DNA from: an uncultured Sphingomonadaceae bacterium
GTDB lineage: Bacteria; Pseudomonadota; Alphaproteobacteria; Sphingomonadales; Sphingomonadaceae
Reading direction: 5' to 3'
DNA: 64,000 bases
Assembly (NCBI GenBank): GCA_938050045.1
Contig: CALLJS010000006.1
Coordinates: forward strand, 92,278-156,277
Of this stretch, positions 17,534 to 26,783 are shown piece by piece. Made by a program: the position numbers and the translations under genes. Numbering within the stretch: the first letter of the stretch is position 1; every line of letters starts with the position of its first letter. The notes under the pieces are model-generated. The model was not told the DNA's origin. It saw only the letters and a program-made list of their open reading frames with translations, and did not search any database.

Positions 17534-19159
17534 TTGTCCGACAATGAAATGCGCCCAAAAAGCAATCAATTAGGCAAAAATCAATCCGAGAATTTAGCTG
17601 GAAAGCCAAGCGATAATAATGGCAAAGATCAAAAAGCCACACCCTATGCTTGGTATGGGCTTTCGGTTTTAGTCATTGTCTATATGCTCAATTTTATTGA
17701 TCGCAATATTATCTCAATCTTAGCCGAGGATATTAAAGCCGATTTGGGCATAAGCGATGCGCAGTTGGGCTTTCTCTATGGCACAGCATTTGCTGTTTTC
17801 TATGCGCTATTTGGTATCCCGCTTGGCAAATTAGCCGATAATTGGCACCGCATAAGATTAATGACCATTGGCTTGGTTTTATGGTCGAGCATGACGGCCT
17901 TATCGGGCTTTGCCAAAAATTTCGCGATGCTCAGCATCGCCCGTATTGGTGTTGGCGTTGGTGAAGCCACCGCTAGCCCAGCCGCTTATTCGCTCATATC
18001 GGATTGGTTTCCTAGGCACATGCGCGGCAGGGCATTGGCCATATATTCTTCGGGACTCTATGTCGGGGGCGGTATATCATTATTAATCGGCAGTTTGGTC
18101 GTTGAGAATTGGAATAGGACTTATCCCATCGATGCACCTTTGGGCCTAGCAGGCTGGCAGGCTGCGTTTTTGGCCGTTGGTATCCCAGGAATATTATTGG
18201 CTATATGGGTGTTGAGCTTAAGAGAGCCAGCGCGCGGTGCGATCGATGGATTAAAAACAAAAAAAACCGAACGACCGTTTAAGGAATTTTTTCAAGAATT
18301 GTTCGCAATCATCCCACCCCTCACATTAATCGGTGCCGCAATGGCGGGCCCAAATGCCTTTATAAAGAATATCATAGGGGCGATTATCATAGCCATACTC
18401 TGTTACGCCTTCATCCTATTAACGGGCAATATCGCGCAATGGGTTTTCATCGGCATTGGATATTACGCCGTATTTTCTTGGGCCAGCACGCTCAAAAGCC
18501 GAGATTTGCCGACATTTACGCTAATCTGGGCAAACCCGGCCTTCATTTGCACAATTTTGGGCTATGGCTGCGTTGCCTTTCTAAGCTATTCCAGCTCATT
18601 TTGGGGGGCTCCTTATGCTATTCGTGAATTGGGCATTGATCGCGTTGATGCGGCATTGCTGCTCGGCGCACCCAGCGCAGCATCTGGATTTGCTGGCGTT
18701 ATTTTGGGCGGCTGGGCATCCGATTGGTTATTAAAACGCAACCCGAGTGGCCGTATTTTAGTCATCGCATTTGGCTTATTAGCCCCCATTCCATTCTATA
18801 TCATCACCTTTACGACCCAGTCCTTACCGATATTTTATTTCGCAGCATTCACATCCACATTATTTGCCAGCAGCGCATTGGGGGCCGCTGCCGCCACCAC
18901 CCAAGATTTAGTATTGCCCAGAATGCGCGGTACAGCCACAGCAACATTTTTCATCGCAACCACTATGGTGGGTCTGGCCCTTGGTCCCTATGCAGCGGGA
19001 CAAGTGTCAACCGCCACGAATAGCTTATCCACTGGCATGTTATCGATCCAGACTATCGCTCCCATCGGCGCCATCTTATTGATTGTCGCTTATAAATTAC
19101 TGCCCACTGCCGAAGCCACGCGCAACGAACGCGCGCGCTCAGCAGGCGAGGATATATAA
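17534..19159 (+). CDS. MFS transporter, spinster-like
   Basis: About 541 residues with twelve predicted membrane segments. MFS signatures: the loop GIPLGKLADNWHRIRLMTIG between TM2 and TM3, the conserved LNFIDRN in TM1, and RIGVGVGEATASPAAYSLI with WFPRHMRGRALAIYSSG in TM4-5, the pattern of spinster-type carriers frequent in sphingomonads. The start is a TTG at 17534 with a strong AAAGGAGAG site; the 13 codons upstream in frame are not needed. A long middle insertion (about residues 250-330) is hydrophobic and may add two helices. Substrate unknown. Confidence 0.85.
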   Translation: MSDNEMRPKSNQLGKNQSENLAGKPSDNNGKDQKATPYAWYGLSVLVIVYMLNFIDRNIISILAEDIKADLGISDAQLGFLYGTAFAVFYALFGIPLGKLADNWHRIRLMTIGLVLWSSMTALSGFAKNFAMLSIARIGVGVGEATASPAAYSLISDWFPRHMRGRALAIYSSGLYVGGGISLLIGSLVVENWNRTYPIDAPLGLAGWQAAFLAVGIPGILLAIWVLSLREPARGAIDGLKTKKTERPFKEFFQELFAIIPPLTLIGAAMAGPNAFIKNIIGAIIIAILCYAFILLTGNIAQWVFIGIGYYAVFSWASTLKSRDLPTFTLIWANPAFICTILGYGCVAFLSYSSSFWGAPYAIRELGIDRVDAALLLGAPSAASGFAGVILGGWASDWLLKRNPSGRILVIAFGLLAPIPFYIITFTTQSLPIFYFAAFTSTLFASSALGAAAATTQDLVLPRMRGTATATFFIATTMVGLALGPYAAGQVSTATNSLSTGMLSIQTIAPIGAILLIVAYKLLPTAEATRNERARSAGEDI

Positions 19160-19194
19160 TCATCGCTTTGTTTTAGTTGATAAAATAGAGAGCT

Positions 19195-19716
19195 TTAGAA
19201 TATGTCCATGACCGTATCGCGCGATAGCATCGGCAATAATTGCAGCATCGCATCGCGCGCAATAGCCACGCAGCCCTCGGTTGCGCGCTCTGCCATAGGT
19301 TTTTCATGATTCCATAAATGGAAAAATATCGCACTGCCCTTGCCCGAAATCGGCGGATCATCATTATGGCCCAATATCACGATAATATCATAGAGTGGAT
19401 CGTCGCGGCGCAAAGTTTCAGCCGAATGGCCATGCGGGAAAAGCACAGGCCGGTTATAGCTAGGATCGCCCAAACCATCTGACCATCCATCCTGTATCCG
19501 TGTCCATCGCCACGGTAATTGCATAGCCTCTGGCACGGTTGAACGGTGCGGATTAAAGAGCGCAGCGCGCAATGGATAGCGGCCCAAAGGCGTGCAACCA
19601 TCGCCTTCGACCTTATCGGCTGCGCGACATGTGCCGCCGCGCCCAATAGAGCATGGCGTTTCAAGAGCATCAAATCTCAATATCAAAGCCTTGGTATCAA
19701 CGATGATTTTACCCAT
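19195..19716 (-). CDS. L,D-transpeptidase (YkuD) family protein
   Basis: A 173-residue protein of the YkuD fold that may cross-link or anchor peptidoglycan. The catalytic region reads GSAIFFHLW then TEGCVAI, giving the histidine and the catalytic cysteine. The N-terminal part has CSIGRGG and EGDGCTPLGRYPLR, typical of the short cytosolic-looking subfamily; no signal peptide is visible. It is the last gene of a minus-strand group xth-ribA-repeat array-this gene, starting 12 bases after the reading frame that runs through the array. Confidence 0.85.
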   Translation of the reverse strand: MGKIIVDTKALILRFDALETPCSIGRGGTCRAADKVEGDGCTPLGRYPLRAALFNPHRSTVPEAMQLPWRWTRIQDGWSDGLGDPSYNRPVLFPHGHSAETLRRDDPLYDIIVILGHNDDPPISGKGSAIFFHLWNHEKPMAERATEGCVAIARDAMLQLLPMLSRDTVMDIF

Positions 19717-19728
19717 GCGCTATTCCCA

Positions 19729-20106
19729 TCACAAATGAAACATAGCTGATGAGCGTTTTTGTTGCTGGCCATGCATAGCTGATGAGCGTTTTTGTTGCTG
19801 GCCATTCATAGCTGATGAACGTTTTTGTTGCTGGTCATTCATAGCTGATGAGCGTTTTTGTTGCTGGTCATTCATAGCTGATGAGCGTTTTTGTTGCTGG
19901 TCATTCATAGCTGATGAACGTTTTTGTTGCTGGTCATTCATAGCTGATGAACGTTTTTGTTGCTGGTCATTCATAGCTGATGAACGTTTTTGTTGCTGGC
20001 CATTCATAGCTGATGAACGTTTTTGTTGCTGGTCATTCATAGCTGATGAACGTTTTTGTTGCTGGTCATTCATAGCTGATGAACGTTTTTGTTGCTGGTC
20101 ATTCAT
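19729..20106 (-). CDS. Open frame made of eleven 11-residue repeats
   Basis: The 33-bp array reads through as MNDQQQKRSSA eleven times, then MFHL. Variants are D/G and N/H at positions 2-3 and silent CGT/CGC at arginine. The first ATG overlaps the ribA stop as ATGA, so translation by coupling is possible, yet there is no ribosome site and no independent sign of selection. In the ribA frame, the same DNA instead reads as successive ten-codon mini-frames separated by TGAATG. It may be only a by-product of repeat growth. Confidence 0.3.
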   Translation of the reverse strand: MNDQQQKRSSAMNDQQQKRSSAMNDQQQKRSSAMNGQQQKRSSAMNDQQQKRSSAMNDQQQKRSSAMNDQQQKRSSAMNDQQQKRSSAMNDQQQKRSSAMNGQQQKRSSAMHGQQQKRSSAMFHL

Positions 20107-20115
20107 AGCTGATGA
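19741..20115. repeat. 33-bp minisatellite, 11 units plus a partial copy
   Basis: Units begin at 19741 and then every 33 bases to 20071; the twelfth, partial copy (20104-20115) is the end of ribA itself. Units differ only by a few single-base changes. There are no spacers. Each junction contains TTCAT-CAGCT-ATGAA, a short inverted repeat. The array probably grew from the ribA 3' end by slippage or unequal exchange. Confidence 0.97.
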
Positions 20116-21155
20116 CCAGTGCGATCGCGTTTGGTGTCGAGATATTTTTCATTATGCGCATTGGACTCAATCTTTATCGGCACGCGCTGCGTCACAACAA
20201 TGCCCTGCTCTTCTAACCCTACTACTTTTTCGGGGTTATTGGTCATCAGCGCAACTCTATCGAGCCGCAATAATTTCAGCATCTTCGCGGCAATAGAAAA
20301 ATCGCGCGCATCGATAGCAAAGCCCAATCGCACATTGGCATCGACGGTATCAAACCCTTGGTCTTGCAGGGCATAAGCGCGTAATTTATTGATTAACCCA
20401 ATAGCTCGCCCTTCTTGGCGCAAATAGAGCAATACGCCCCAATTTTGCGCCATTCGATCCAAAGCATGATGCAGTTGTGGCCCGCAATCGCACTTTAATG
20501 ACCCTAGCACATCGCCCGTTAAACATTCGCTATGAATGCGGGTTAATGGTGCTGTGTCATCGGGTGTGCCAACGATCAGCGCAACATGCTCGCTGCCATC
20601 GGCATCGCTGCGAAAGGCTATGATTTGCGCGTCTTGATTGGCGACTATTGGCAATTTGGCTCGCGATGCAATGCGCAAATTATCGCTGTCTGAATAATCA
20701 TCGACATCATCTGCGCATATATGCTGCGCATCAGCATCGGCGCAAAGGATTATAAAGGCTGGCAATAATCCAGCGTGGCGCGCCAATTCCATCGCCGCCA
20801 GCGCAGCCTTTGGATGTTTGAGCGCATGGGTGGTGAATGGCCCTTTCATCGGATAGCGCAAATCTAAGACTGGATCGGCAATCGCTATCGCACTGTGCGG
20901 TGATAGGGGCGCGCCAGTGGAAAGACATATGGGTAATGCAGTATCTGCCGCCGCAATTTGGTTGGTTATATTCAATGTTGCGGCGCGGCCCGATGATATG
21001 AGCATCTGATCGCATATTGCATCATCATGCCACATTTCAGCCGCTCGCAGATAAAGCGCATTATCGATGCAAACACTCCACCCGCGTTTCAGCGCGTCGA
21101 TGGCTTTCGCTGCTTTGCGCGCGCCATGATGGTGATTGGATGGCCTCTCGCTCAA
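20103..21155 (-). CDS. ribA: GTP cyclohydrolase II with degenerate RibB-like N-terminal domain
   Basis: About 350 residues. The C-terminal half is RibA, which opens GTP to the first riboflavin precursor: zinc ligands in CLTGDVLGSLKCDCG, the RQEGRAIGL loop, and TNNPEK. The N-terminal half (RGWSVCIDN, GRAATLNITN, DPVLDLRYPMKGPF) follows the RibB fold loosely but lacks its acidic active-site motifs, a form known from sphingomonads. Start: an in-frame TTG at 21153-21155 overlaps the xth stop (TTGA); the ATG farther upstream would overlap xth by 60 bp. The last codons are shared with the repeat array that follows. Confidence 0.92.
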   Translation of the reverse strand: MSERPSNHHHGARKAAKAIDALKRGWSVCIDNALYLRAAEMWHDDAICDQMLISSGRAATLNITNQIAAADTALPICLSTGAPLSPHSAIAIADPVLDLRYPMKGPFTTHALKHPKAALAAMELARHAGLLPAFIILCADADAQHICADDVDDYSDSDNLRIASRAKLPIVANQDAQIIAFRSDADGSEHVALIVGTPDDTAPLTRIHSECLTGDVLGSLKCDCGPQLHHALDRMAQNWGVLLYLRQEGRAIGLINKLRAYALQDQGFDTVDANVRLGFAIDARDFSIAAKMLKLLRLDRVALMTNNPEKVVGLEEQGIVVTQRVPIKIESNAHNEKYLDTKRDRTGHQL

Positions 21156-21946
21156 AAAGCAAACTCGCTGGTAATTGGAATATGGTCTGATGGTTTTTCC
21201 CAATCTCGGCAATATTCTGAGACTTCATGCGATAGGACTTTGCTAAGCAAATCAGGGGTAATCCACATATGGTCGAGCCTGCGCCCACGGTCTGACGCGC
21301 GCCAATCCTTTGCCCGGTAACTCCACCATGTGAATAATCGTTCTGGATCTTTGATAAATTTACGCCCAACATCGGTCCAATTACCGGCGGCTTTAAGCGC
21401 ATCCATAATATCGACTTCGATAGGTGTGTGGCTGACGACTTTGAGCAATTGTTTATGATTCCACACATCGCTAGGCAGCGGCGCAACGTTAAAATCGCCC
21501 GTGACTATCGTCGGCTTATCAATGGTTTTTGACCATTGGATCATGCGGCCAAAAAAATCGAGTTTTTGTCCAAATTTAGGATTTTCATCGCGATCAGCAA
21601 TATCACCACCCGCTGGAATATAAACATTTTCAAGCCTTGCGCCATTGGGCAGAGCTACCCCAATATGGCGGGCCTCGCCATTGGCCTGCCAGTCAAATTT
21701 TTCTATATCGGTGAGCGCTATCTTGCTAAGCGTTGCAACGCCATGATGCATTTTTTGTCCATTGATGGCCATATGGACATAGCCCAACTGCTCAAACATT
21801 GCTCTTGGAAATAAATCATCTGCAACTTTGGTTTCCTGCAAACATAATATATCGGGCGATTCTTTTTTCAGAAATTCTTCGACAATGCCGATACGGGCGC
21901 GAACGGAATTAATATTCCAAGATGTAATGCGAACTTTTTGGGTCAT
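21152..21946 (-). CDS. xth: Exodeoxyribonuclease III
   Basis: A 264-residue AP endonuclease/3'-5' exonuclease for base-excision repair. Motifs: TSWNINSVRARIGIVEEFL at the start, DILCLQETKV, IPAGGDI in the middle, GDFNVAP with the catalytic Asp/Asn, RRLDHMWIT and SDHIPI at the end. Full length. It is the first gene of the group xth-ribA-array-L,D-transpeptidase; its stop overlaps the ribA start by four bases. A switch-like hairpin pair lies 75-110 bases upstream of its ATG. Confidence 0.95.
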   Translation of the reverse strand: MTQKVRITSWNINSVRARIGIVEEFLKKESPDILCLQETKVADDLFPRAMFEQLGYVHMAINGQKMHHGVATLSKIALTDIEKFDWQANGEARHIGVALPNGARLENVYIPAGGDIADRDENPKFGQKLDFFGRMIQWSKTIDKPTIVTGDFNVAPLPSDVWNHKQLLKVVSHTPIEVDIMDALKAAGNWTDVGRKFIKDPERLFTWWSYRAKDWRASDRGRRLDHMWITPDLLSKVLSHEVSEYCRDWEKPSDHIPITSEFAF

Positions 21947-22020
21947 TTATATCGCTTAGTATGCCGAAGATATTTCAGCAAGAAATAGTGCGAAATCGGG
22001 TGCATTTTTTCGCTATTAAA

Positions 22021-22056
22021 TAGCCCCCATCTCGGGGGCATGAGAGATGGAGGCTA
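22021..22056. promoter_or_regulatory. Two mutually exclusive hairpins (terminator or attenuator)
   Basis: The 36-base segment can form GCCCCC-ATCTC-GGGGGC (22023-22039) or a longer stem TAGCCCCCATCTC / GAGATGGAGGCTA (22021-22033 with 22044-22056, one mismatch). Both cannot exist together. On the minus strand the compact hairpin is followed by TATTTAAT, so it may end lolA transcription or control xth. The rest of the gap 21947-22230 holds nothing else I can name. Confidence 0.5.
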
Positions 22057-22230
22057 AATATGCGTTTAATACGCCTTGTCAGATCATCATTACCTCGTCA
22101 GGGAGATATGGGAATGAATTCGACCTGATTTGTAAAATATAGTATAGTAAATCTTTCGCTAAAATGAACGAAACCATTAATCTATACTTTATTGTTAAAT
22201 TAACTTGGCTACAGGTCATAAATAGTTGAT

Positions 22231-22893
22231 TCAGCGTCTTCCTCTTGGGCCGCCGCGTCGTCTTGGATCGCGCCATTTGAACGCACTATTGCTGACGGCC
22301 GTGTTAAATTTAACATTATTCAACTGGACGGTGGTGCGGTTATTTTTCGAATCAAGAGCAACCCACCCCACCAAGCTAAGCCCTGCTGGTGCGTTGGATT
22401 GCCGATTAAAGAACATAGTGATAATCCCATATTCAGGATGCTTAGGGTCGCGCACTTCAACGCTGATGACATTTTCATTATTGGTCGGAATGATTTTACC
22501 AAAGCGCGTTAAATCTTTGTTGGAATCTAATAATGCCGATAAAGGGCTATTTTTGATCGGCCAGCGCTGCACCTGGTTGACCTCATAATCAATCATATTC
22601 AGGGAATTACCATCAGCCACAATCAATAAGGATTGGTCATTTTTATATTCAAAGCGCACTTTACCTGGGCGGCGCATAATCATCGTTCCATCAACGCGCT
22701 GCCCCAAACGATTGGTTTGTACAAAATTGGCCCGCATCGTTCTTACCACTTTCAAATGCTGTGTTATCTCAGCCAATTTTTGCGCCGATGTTTTCACATT
22801 TTGGGCGTGAATAGCATTTGGGATGGTTACCGCCGGTATTGCGGCACATAATGAAGCTGATACTATGATTTTGCGCATTCTCTTGCTTACCAT
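22231..22893 (-). CDS. lolA: Outer-membrane lipoprotein carrier LolA
   Basis: A 220-residue periplasmic protein with a signal peptide ending around AIHAQ. The mature part fits LolA: LAEITQHLKVVRTMRANFVQ, GTMIMRRPGKVRFEY, DGNSLNMIDYEVNQ and a C-terminal MFFNRQSNAPAGLSLVGWV. LolA shuttles lipoproteins from LolCDE to the outer membrane, which fits the several lipoprotein genes nearby. The tail RDPRRRGGPRGRR is unusually arginine-rich. AAGGAT precedes the ATG. Confidence 0.88.
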   Translation of the reverse strand: MVSKRMRKIIVSASLCAAIPAVTIPNAIHAQNVKTSAQKLAEITQHLKVVRTMRANFVQTNRLGQRVDGTMIMRRPGKVRFEYKNDQSLLIVADGNSLNMIDYEVNQVQRWPIKNSPLSALLDSNKDLTRFGKIIPTNNENVISVEVRDPKHPEYGIITMFFNRQSNAPAGLSLVGWVALDSKNNRTTVQLNNVKFNTAVSNSAFKWRDPRRRGGPRGRR

Positions 22894-23028
22894 TTTTTAA
22901 TCCTTAGCTTTTCAATATCATTCTGATCGAGATTATCTTCGCACATAAGATGATTGGGGTTGAATATAGGCTGAACTTATCTGTCAGTTTAGATATTCAT
23001 TGGTAAATCAATCTTAGAGTTTTAATCA

Positions 23029-25374
23029 TCAGAGGGGTTGCCCATTTTGATCGCGCAACACTTCTCTGCGGCCAATATGGTTGGGGGCCGAGACGATAGC
23101 TTCTTCTTCCATACGGTCGATCAATCGCGCTGCACTATTATAGCCGATACGCAATTGTCTTTGTATCCAGCTAGTTGAGGCTTTTTGGCTTTCAAACACA
23201 ATCTGACAGGCTTTTATATATTGCTCATCTTCGGGGTTATTGGCTTTTAATCCATCGAGCGCAAAACCGCCATCTTCAGGTTCTTCGGTAACGGCTTGAA
23301 TATATTCTGGCGTCCCTTGCTCGCGCCAATAATCGGCTACGCGGCGCACTTCTTCATCGGATACAAATGGCCCGTGGATACGCATTAATTGCTTGCCGCC
23401 TGCCATATAGAGCATATCGCCCTTGCCCAATAATTGTTCGGCGCCCTGTTCGCCCAAAATGGTGCGCGAATCTATCTTTGATGTAACATGAAAGCTGATC
23501 CGCGTCGGCAAATTTGCTTTGATAACACCGGTAATAACATCCACCGAAGGCCGCTGCGTCGCCATAATAAGATGAATGCCAGCCGCCCTTGCCTTTTGGG
23601 CAAGACGCTGGATAAGAAATTCAACCTCTTTGCCCGCTGTCATCATCAAATCGGCAAGCTCATCAACCACCACCACAATTTGCGGCATCGCTTCATAATC
23701 GAGGCTCTCTTCTTCATATTGCGGTTGCCCCGTCATTTGATCATAGCCAATTTGCACTTTGCGGCCCAAGGGATTACCTTTGGCTTTGGCATTGCGCACC
23801 TTTTCATTGAAATTTGCTAAATTACGCACCGATAATGAGGACATCATACGATAGCGTTCTTCCATCTGCTCCACCGCCCATTTTAGCGCGCGAACCGCTT
23901 TGGCGGGCTCTGTAACAACGGGGGATAATAGATGCGGAATATCATCATAAATGCTTAGCTCTAACATTTTCGGATCGATCATTATCAATCGGCATTGATC
24001 GGGTGTCATTCGGTATAATAATGATAATATCATACAGTTTAGGCCCACCGATTTACCCGACCCCGTCGTACCCGCAACTAATAAATGCGGCATCGGAGCA
24101 AGGTCAGCAATCACTGGGTCTCCCGAAATATTCTTGCCCAAAATTATCGGTAATTGGCCATCTTTACCTTGGAAATCATCCGATTCCACCATCTCCGATA
24201 GCGACACCATTTCACGCTCTGAATTGGGCAATTCAATCCCCATCACCGTGCGCCCTGGAATCACCGAAACACGGGCCGAGAGCGCCGACATATTGCGCGC
24301 AATATCCTCGGCCAACTGTATCACACGGCTCGATTTAATGCCAGGCGCTGGTTCCAATTCATACATAGTCACCACAGGGCCTGGGCGGACAGCTTTAATC
24401 TCACCCTTAACGCTAAAATCATCGAGCACCGTTTCGAGCAATCTGGCATTGCGCTCTAAAGCCGCTTTGTCGAGCTTTGGGGCAGATTTTTCAGCAGCAG
24501 GGTCAAGCAAATCAACCGATGGCAATGCATAATTGCTCAAAAAATCGCCTTGGCGTGCGCCCGTTGAAAAACTTGCCTTTTTTGGGGCTTGGCTTGGTTC
24601 AGCAATCTCTGGTGCGGGGCGTTTATCAGCGACGACTTGTTTGCGCGGCACAGGCTCTTTGGCCGATATAATATCGATATCGCCTTGCGCATCTTCTTGC
24701 ACATCTTCTAGCGTGTCTTCTTGCGTGTCCTCTTTTTGCTTCCTCGCAAATGAGAAACCTAATTTGGGCCGTTTCATCGAAGGGATATGGATAATGCGAT
24801 CTTCCAACCGCAACGCGCTCACAACGCTATATAATCCGCCGATGAGCGATACCGCCAACAATAAAATTCGGCCAAAACTCTGCCAACCCGCATCCACCAA
24901 TATTATGGCTTCATTGCCAAGTTTAGCGAGCAATAATGCAAAAACACCACCCCAGCCCGCGGGCAGACTGACCTTACTCTCTTGCTGCCAAAATGCCATC
25001 GCAAAGCCAATGAGCAAAACACCGATGATCGTGAAGATAATCTGTCTGCGCCAATAGGGCTGCGTTTTATTTTTCCACATCCGGTGGGTAAAAACCACCA
25101 ACAACGGAATGAATAATATCGACGGGAGGCCAAACAAAAATAGAGCCGCATCGGATAAATAAGCCCCAAAAGAACCCAATAAATTATGCGATGCGCCAGA
25201 CGCTGCGCTATTGAATGCATTGTCTTCGGATGCATAGCTCAAAAGCGATAATGTATAGATAATGGTGAATAAACCCAGAGCAATAGCCCCAAATAGCATA
25301 CCGCTGCGCCGCACGCTTAATTTTATCATTTCGCGCCAATTTACCGCTGAATTATTTTTGCTTGTTGATGCCAT
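23029..25374 (-). CDS. ftsK: DNA translocase FtsK
   Basis: About 781 residues. Four transmembrane helices at the N terminus anchor it at the septum; a charged linker follows; the motor domain has Walker A GTTGSGKSVGLN, Walker B VVVVDELADLMM and MATQRPSVDVITG; the C-terminal winged-helix gamma domain (RIGYNSAARLIDRMEEE) reads KOPS. It pumps DNA and helps dimer resolution at division. Start at the ATG 25374 with GAGGAT upstream; a TTG six codons earlier is less likely. The linker contains four 12-bp tandem units (24685-24732) coding EDTQ-like repeats. Confidence 0.97.
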   Translation of the reverse strand: MASTSKNNSAVNWREMIKLSVRRSGMLFGAIALGLFTIIYTLSLLSYASEDNAFNSAASGASHNLLGSFGAYLSDAALFLFGLPSILFIPLLVVFTHRMWKNKTQPYWRRQIIFTIIGVLLIGFAMAFWQQESKVSLPAGWGGVFALLLAKLGNEAIILVDAGWQSFGRILLLAVSLIGGLYSVVSALRLEDRIIHIPSMKRPKLGFSFARKQKEDTQEDTLEDVQEDAQGDIDIISAKEPVPRKQVVADKRPAPEIAEPSQAPKKASFSTGARQGDFLSNYALPSVDLLDPAAEKSAPKLDKAALERNARLLETVLDDFSVKGEIKAVRPGPVVTMYELEPAPGIKSSRVIQLAEDIARNMSALSARVSVIPGRTVMGIELPNSEREMVSLSEMVESDDFQGKDGQLPIILGKNISGDPVIADLAPMPHLLVAGTTGSGKSVGLNCMILSLLYRMTPDQCRLIMIDPKMLELSIYDDIPHLLSPVVTEPAKAVRALKWAVEQMEERYRMMSSLSVRNLANFNEKVRNAKAKGNPLGRKVQIGYDQMTGQPQYEEESLDYEAMPQIVVVVDELADLMMTAGKEVEFLIQRLAQKARAAGIHLIMATQRPSVDVITGVIKANLPTRISFHVTSKIDSRTILGEQGAEQLLGKGDMLYMAGGKQLMRIHGPFVSDEEVRRVADYWREQGTPEYIQAVTEEPEDGGFALDGLKANNPEDEQYIKACQIVFESQKASTSWIQRQLRIGYNSAARLIDRMEEEAIVSAPNHIGRREVLRDQNGQPL
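24685..24732 (-). repeat. 12-bp tandem repeat in the ftsK linker
   Basis: Four 12-bp units give EDTQ, EDTL, EDVQ and EDAQ in the acidic linker between the membrane and motor domains. Units have diverged by a few bases each. Linkers tolerate such length changes. Confidence 0.8.
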
Positions 25375-25538
25375 ATTGGCAAATATCCTCAATTAATTGC
25401 TTCAATCGGATACCTTTTGCGCCTTATAAGGACTCCCCGTCAAGAGTCTGCTTCAAATCAATAGAAATTTTAACAAATATCATAAGACAATATCCCCTAT
25501 ATGATATAAGGAAATATGCAGCAATAAAGGTGAAATTG

Positions 25539-26762
25539 ATGAACAAAGCAGCGCATAATTTTGATGTCATCATTGTCGGCGGCGGATTAATTGGGTTATT
25601 ACAGGCTCTATCGTTGGCACAATATGATGTGCGCTGTGCCATTATCGATCAGAGCGATATAGTCTTGATGCAATCTCACAGTTTCGATGGCCGCACCTCG
25701 GCCCTTACCAGCGCGAGTATGAATATGCTCAATATGCTCAATCTAGATAAAGCTATTTTGGGCCAAGGCGCGCCTATAGAAAAAATCATTGTCCGCGATG
25801 GCAATGATGGCCCGCCTATCTGTTTTGATGATGACGCAGCATTGGCAAATGTCTTTGAAAACCAAAAATTACGCATTGCGCTGTTGGATGCCGCGTTAAA
25901 ACATGATAATATTACCCCCTATTTTTCGGCAATAATCGCTGAACATAATAGTGATGATTATGGCGTCCATATCCTAATGGATGACGGCACAAATTTGCGC
26001 TCTCACCTGCTAATTGGTGCCGATGGCCGCAATAGCCAAGTGCGTCAATCAGCCCAAATCACCCTATCGCAATGGAGCTATAACCATCACGCCTTAGTAG
26101 GGGCCATTGCCCATGAAAAACCGCATGATAATATCGCGCATGAGCTGTTTTTTAACGAAGGGCCATTGGCGTTATTGCCCATGACACCCAGTGCATCGGC
26201 GCAGCATCGCTCTTCGCTGATATGGTCAGTTCCGCAAAGCCAAAGCAACGCCTATCAAAAATTATCACCAAAAATATTGGCGCATGAATTGGACAAAAAA
26301 ACCAATGGATTATTGGGTAAATCCAACCTCATTGCCCCGCTTATCTCCTATCCGCTAGGGTTTCACAGCGCGGTAAATCTCACCGCCAAACGGGTCGCAT
26401 TGATTGGCGATAGCGCGCACCGCGTTCACCCCATCGCGGGCCAAGGATTGAACCTTGGTTTCAGAGATGTAGCAGCGCTCACCGAAGCATTAGTCGATGG
26501 TACGCGCCTTGGGTTGGAATGCGGTGATGCGCAATTACTGGCCCGCTATGAACGTTGGCGCAGCGTTGATAATCTAACGGTTTGCATGGCCACCGATGGT
26601 ATTAATCAGCTCTATGCCATTCCTGGAAAAACGGCCCAAGGGATAAGACGCATGGGCATGGATATGATCCAAAAATCAGAACGTATCAAAGCATTCCTTA
26701 CACAAGAAGCGCGCGGCGAAGCTGGGGAATTGCCCAAAATGCTCTCGGCAACCATACTCTAA
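25539..26762 (+). CDS. UbiH/UbiF/Coq6 family FAD-dependent monooxygenase
   Basis: About 407 residues. FAD-binding GGGLIGLLQALSLA at the N terminus, the GADGRNSQVR segment (DG motif) in the middle and GDSAHRVHPIAGQGLNLGFRDV near residue 285 define the ubiquinone hydroxylase family, which hydroxylates the ring of ubiquinone precursors. Which ring position it acts on cannot be told. Start at the ATG 25539, eight bases after AAAGGTG; the longer reading frame upstream overlaps ftsK and is rejected. It is divergent from ftsK. Confidence 0.9.
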   Translation: MNKAAHNFDVIIVGGGLIGLLQALSLAQYDVRCAIIDQSDIVLMQSHSFDGRTSALTSASMNMLNMLNLDKAILGQGAPIEKIIVRDGNDGPPICFDDDAALANVFENQKLRIALLDAALKHDNITPYFSAIIAEHNSDDYGVHILMDDGTNLRSHLLIGADGRNSQVRQSAQITLSQWSYNHHALVGAIAHEKPHDNIAHELFFNEGPLALLPMTPSASAQHRSSLIWSVPQSQSNAYQKLSPKILAHELDKKTNGLLGKSNLIAPLISYPLGFHSAVNLTAKRVALIGDSAHRVHPIAGQGLNLGFRDVAALTEALVDGTRLGLECGDAQLLARYERWRSVDNLTVCMATDGINQLYAIPGKTAQGIRRMGMDMIQKSERIKAFLTQEARGEAGELPKMLSATIL

Positions 26763-26783
26763 ACCTATAAGATTATGCTTTCT

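Noticed and set aside
19741..20115. CRISPR array
   Set aside because: Repeats are directly adjacent with no unique spacers and no cas genes are near.
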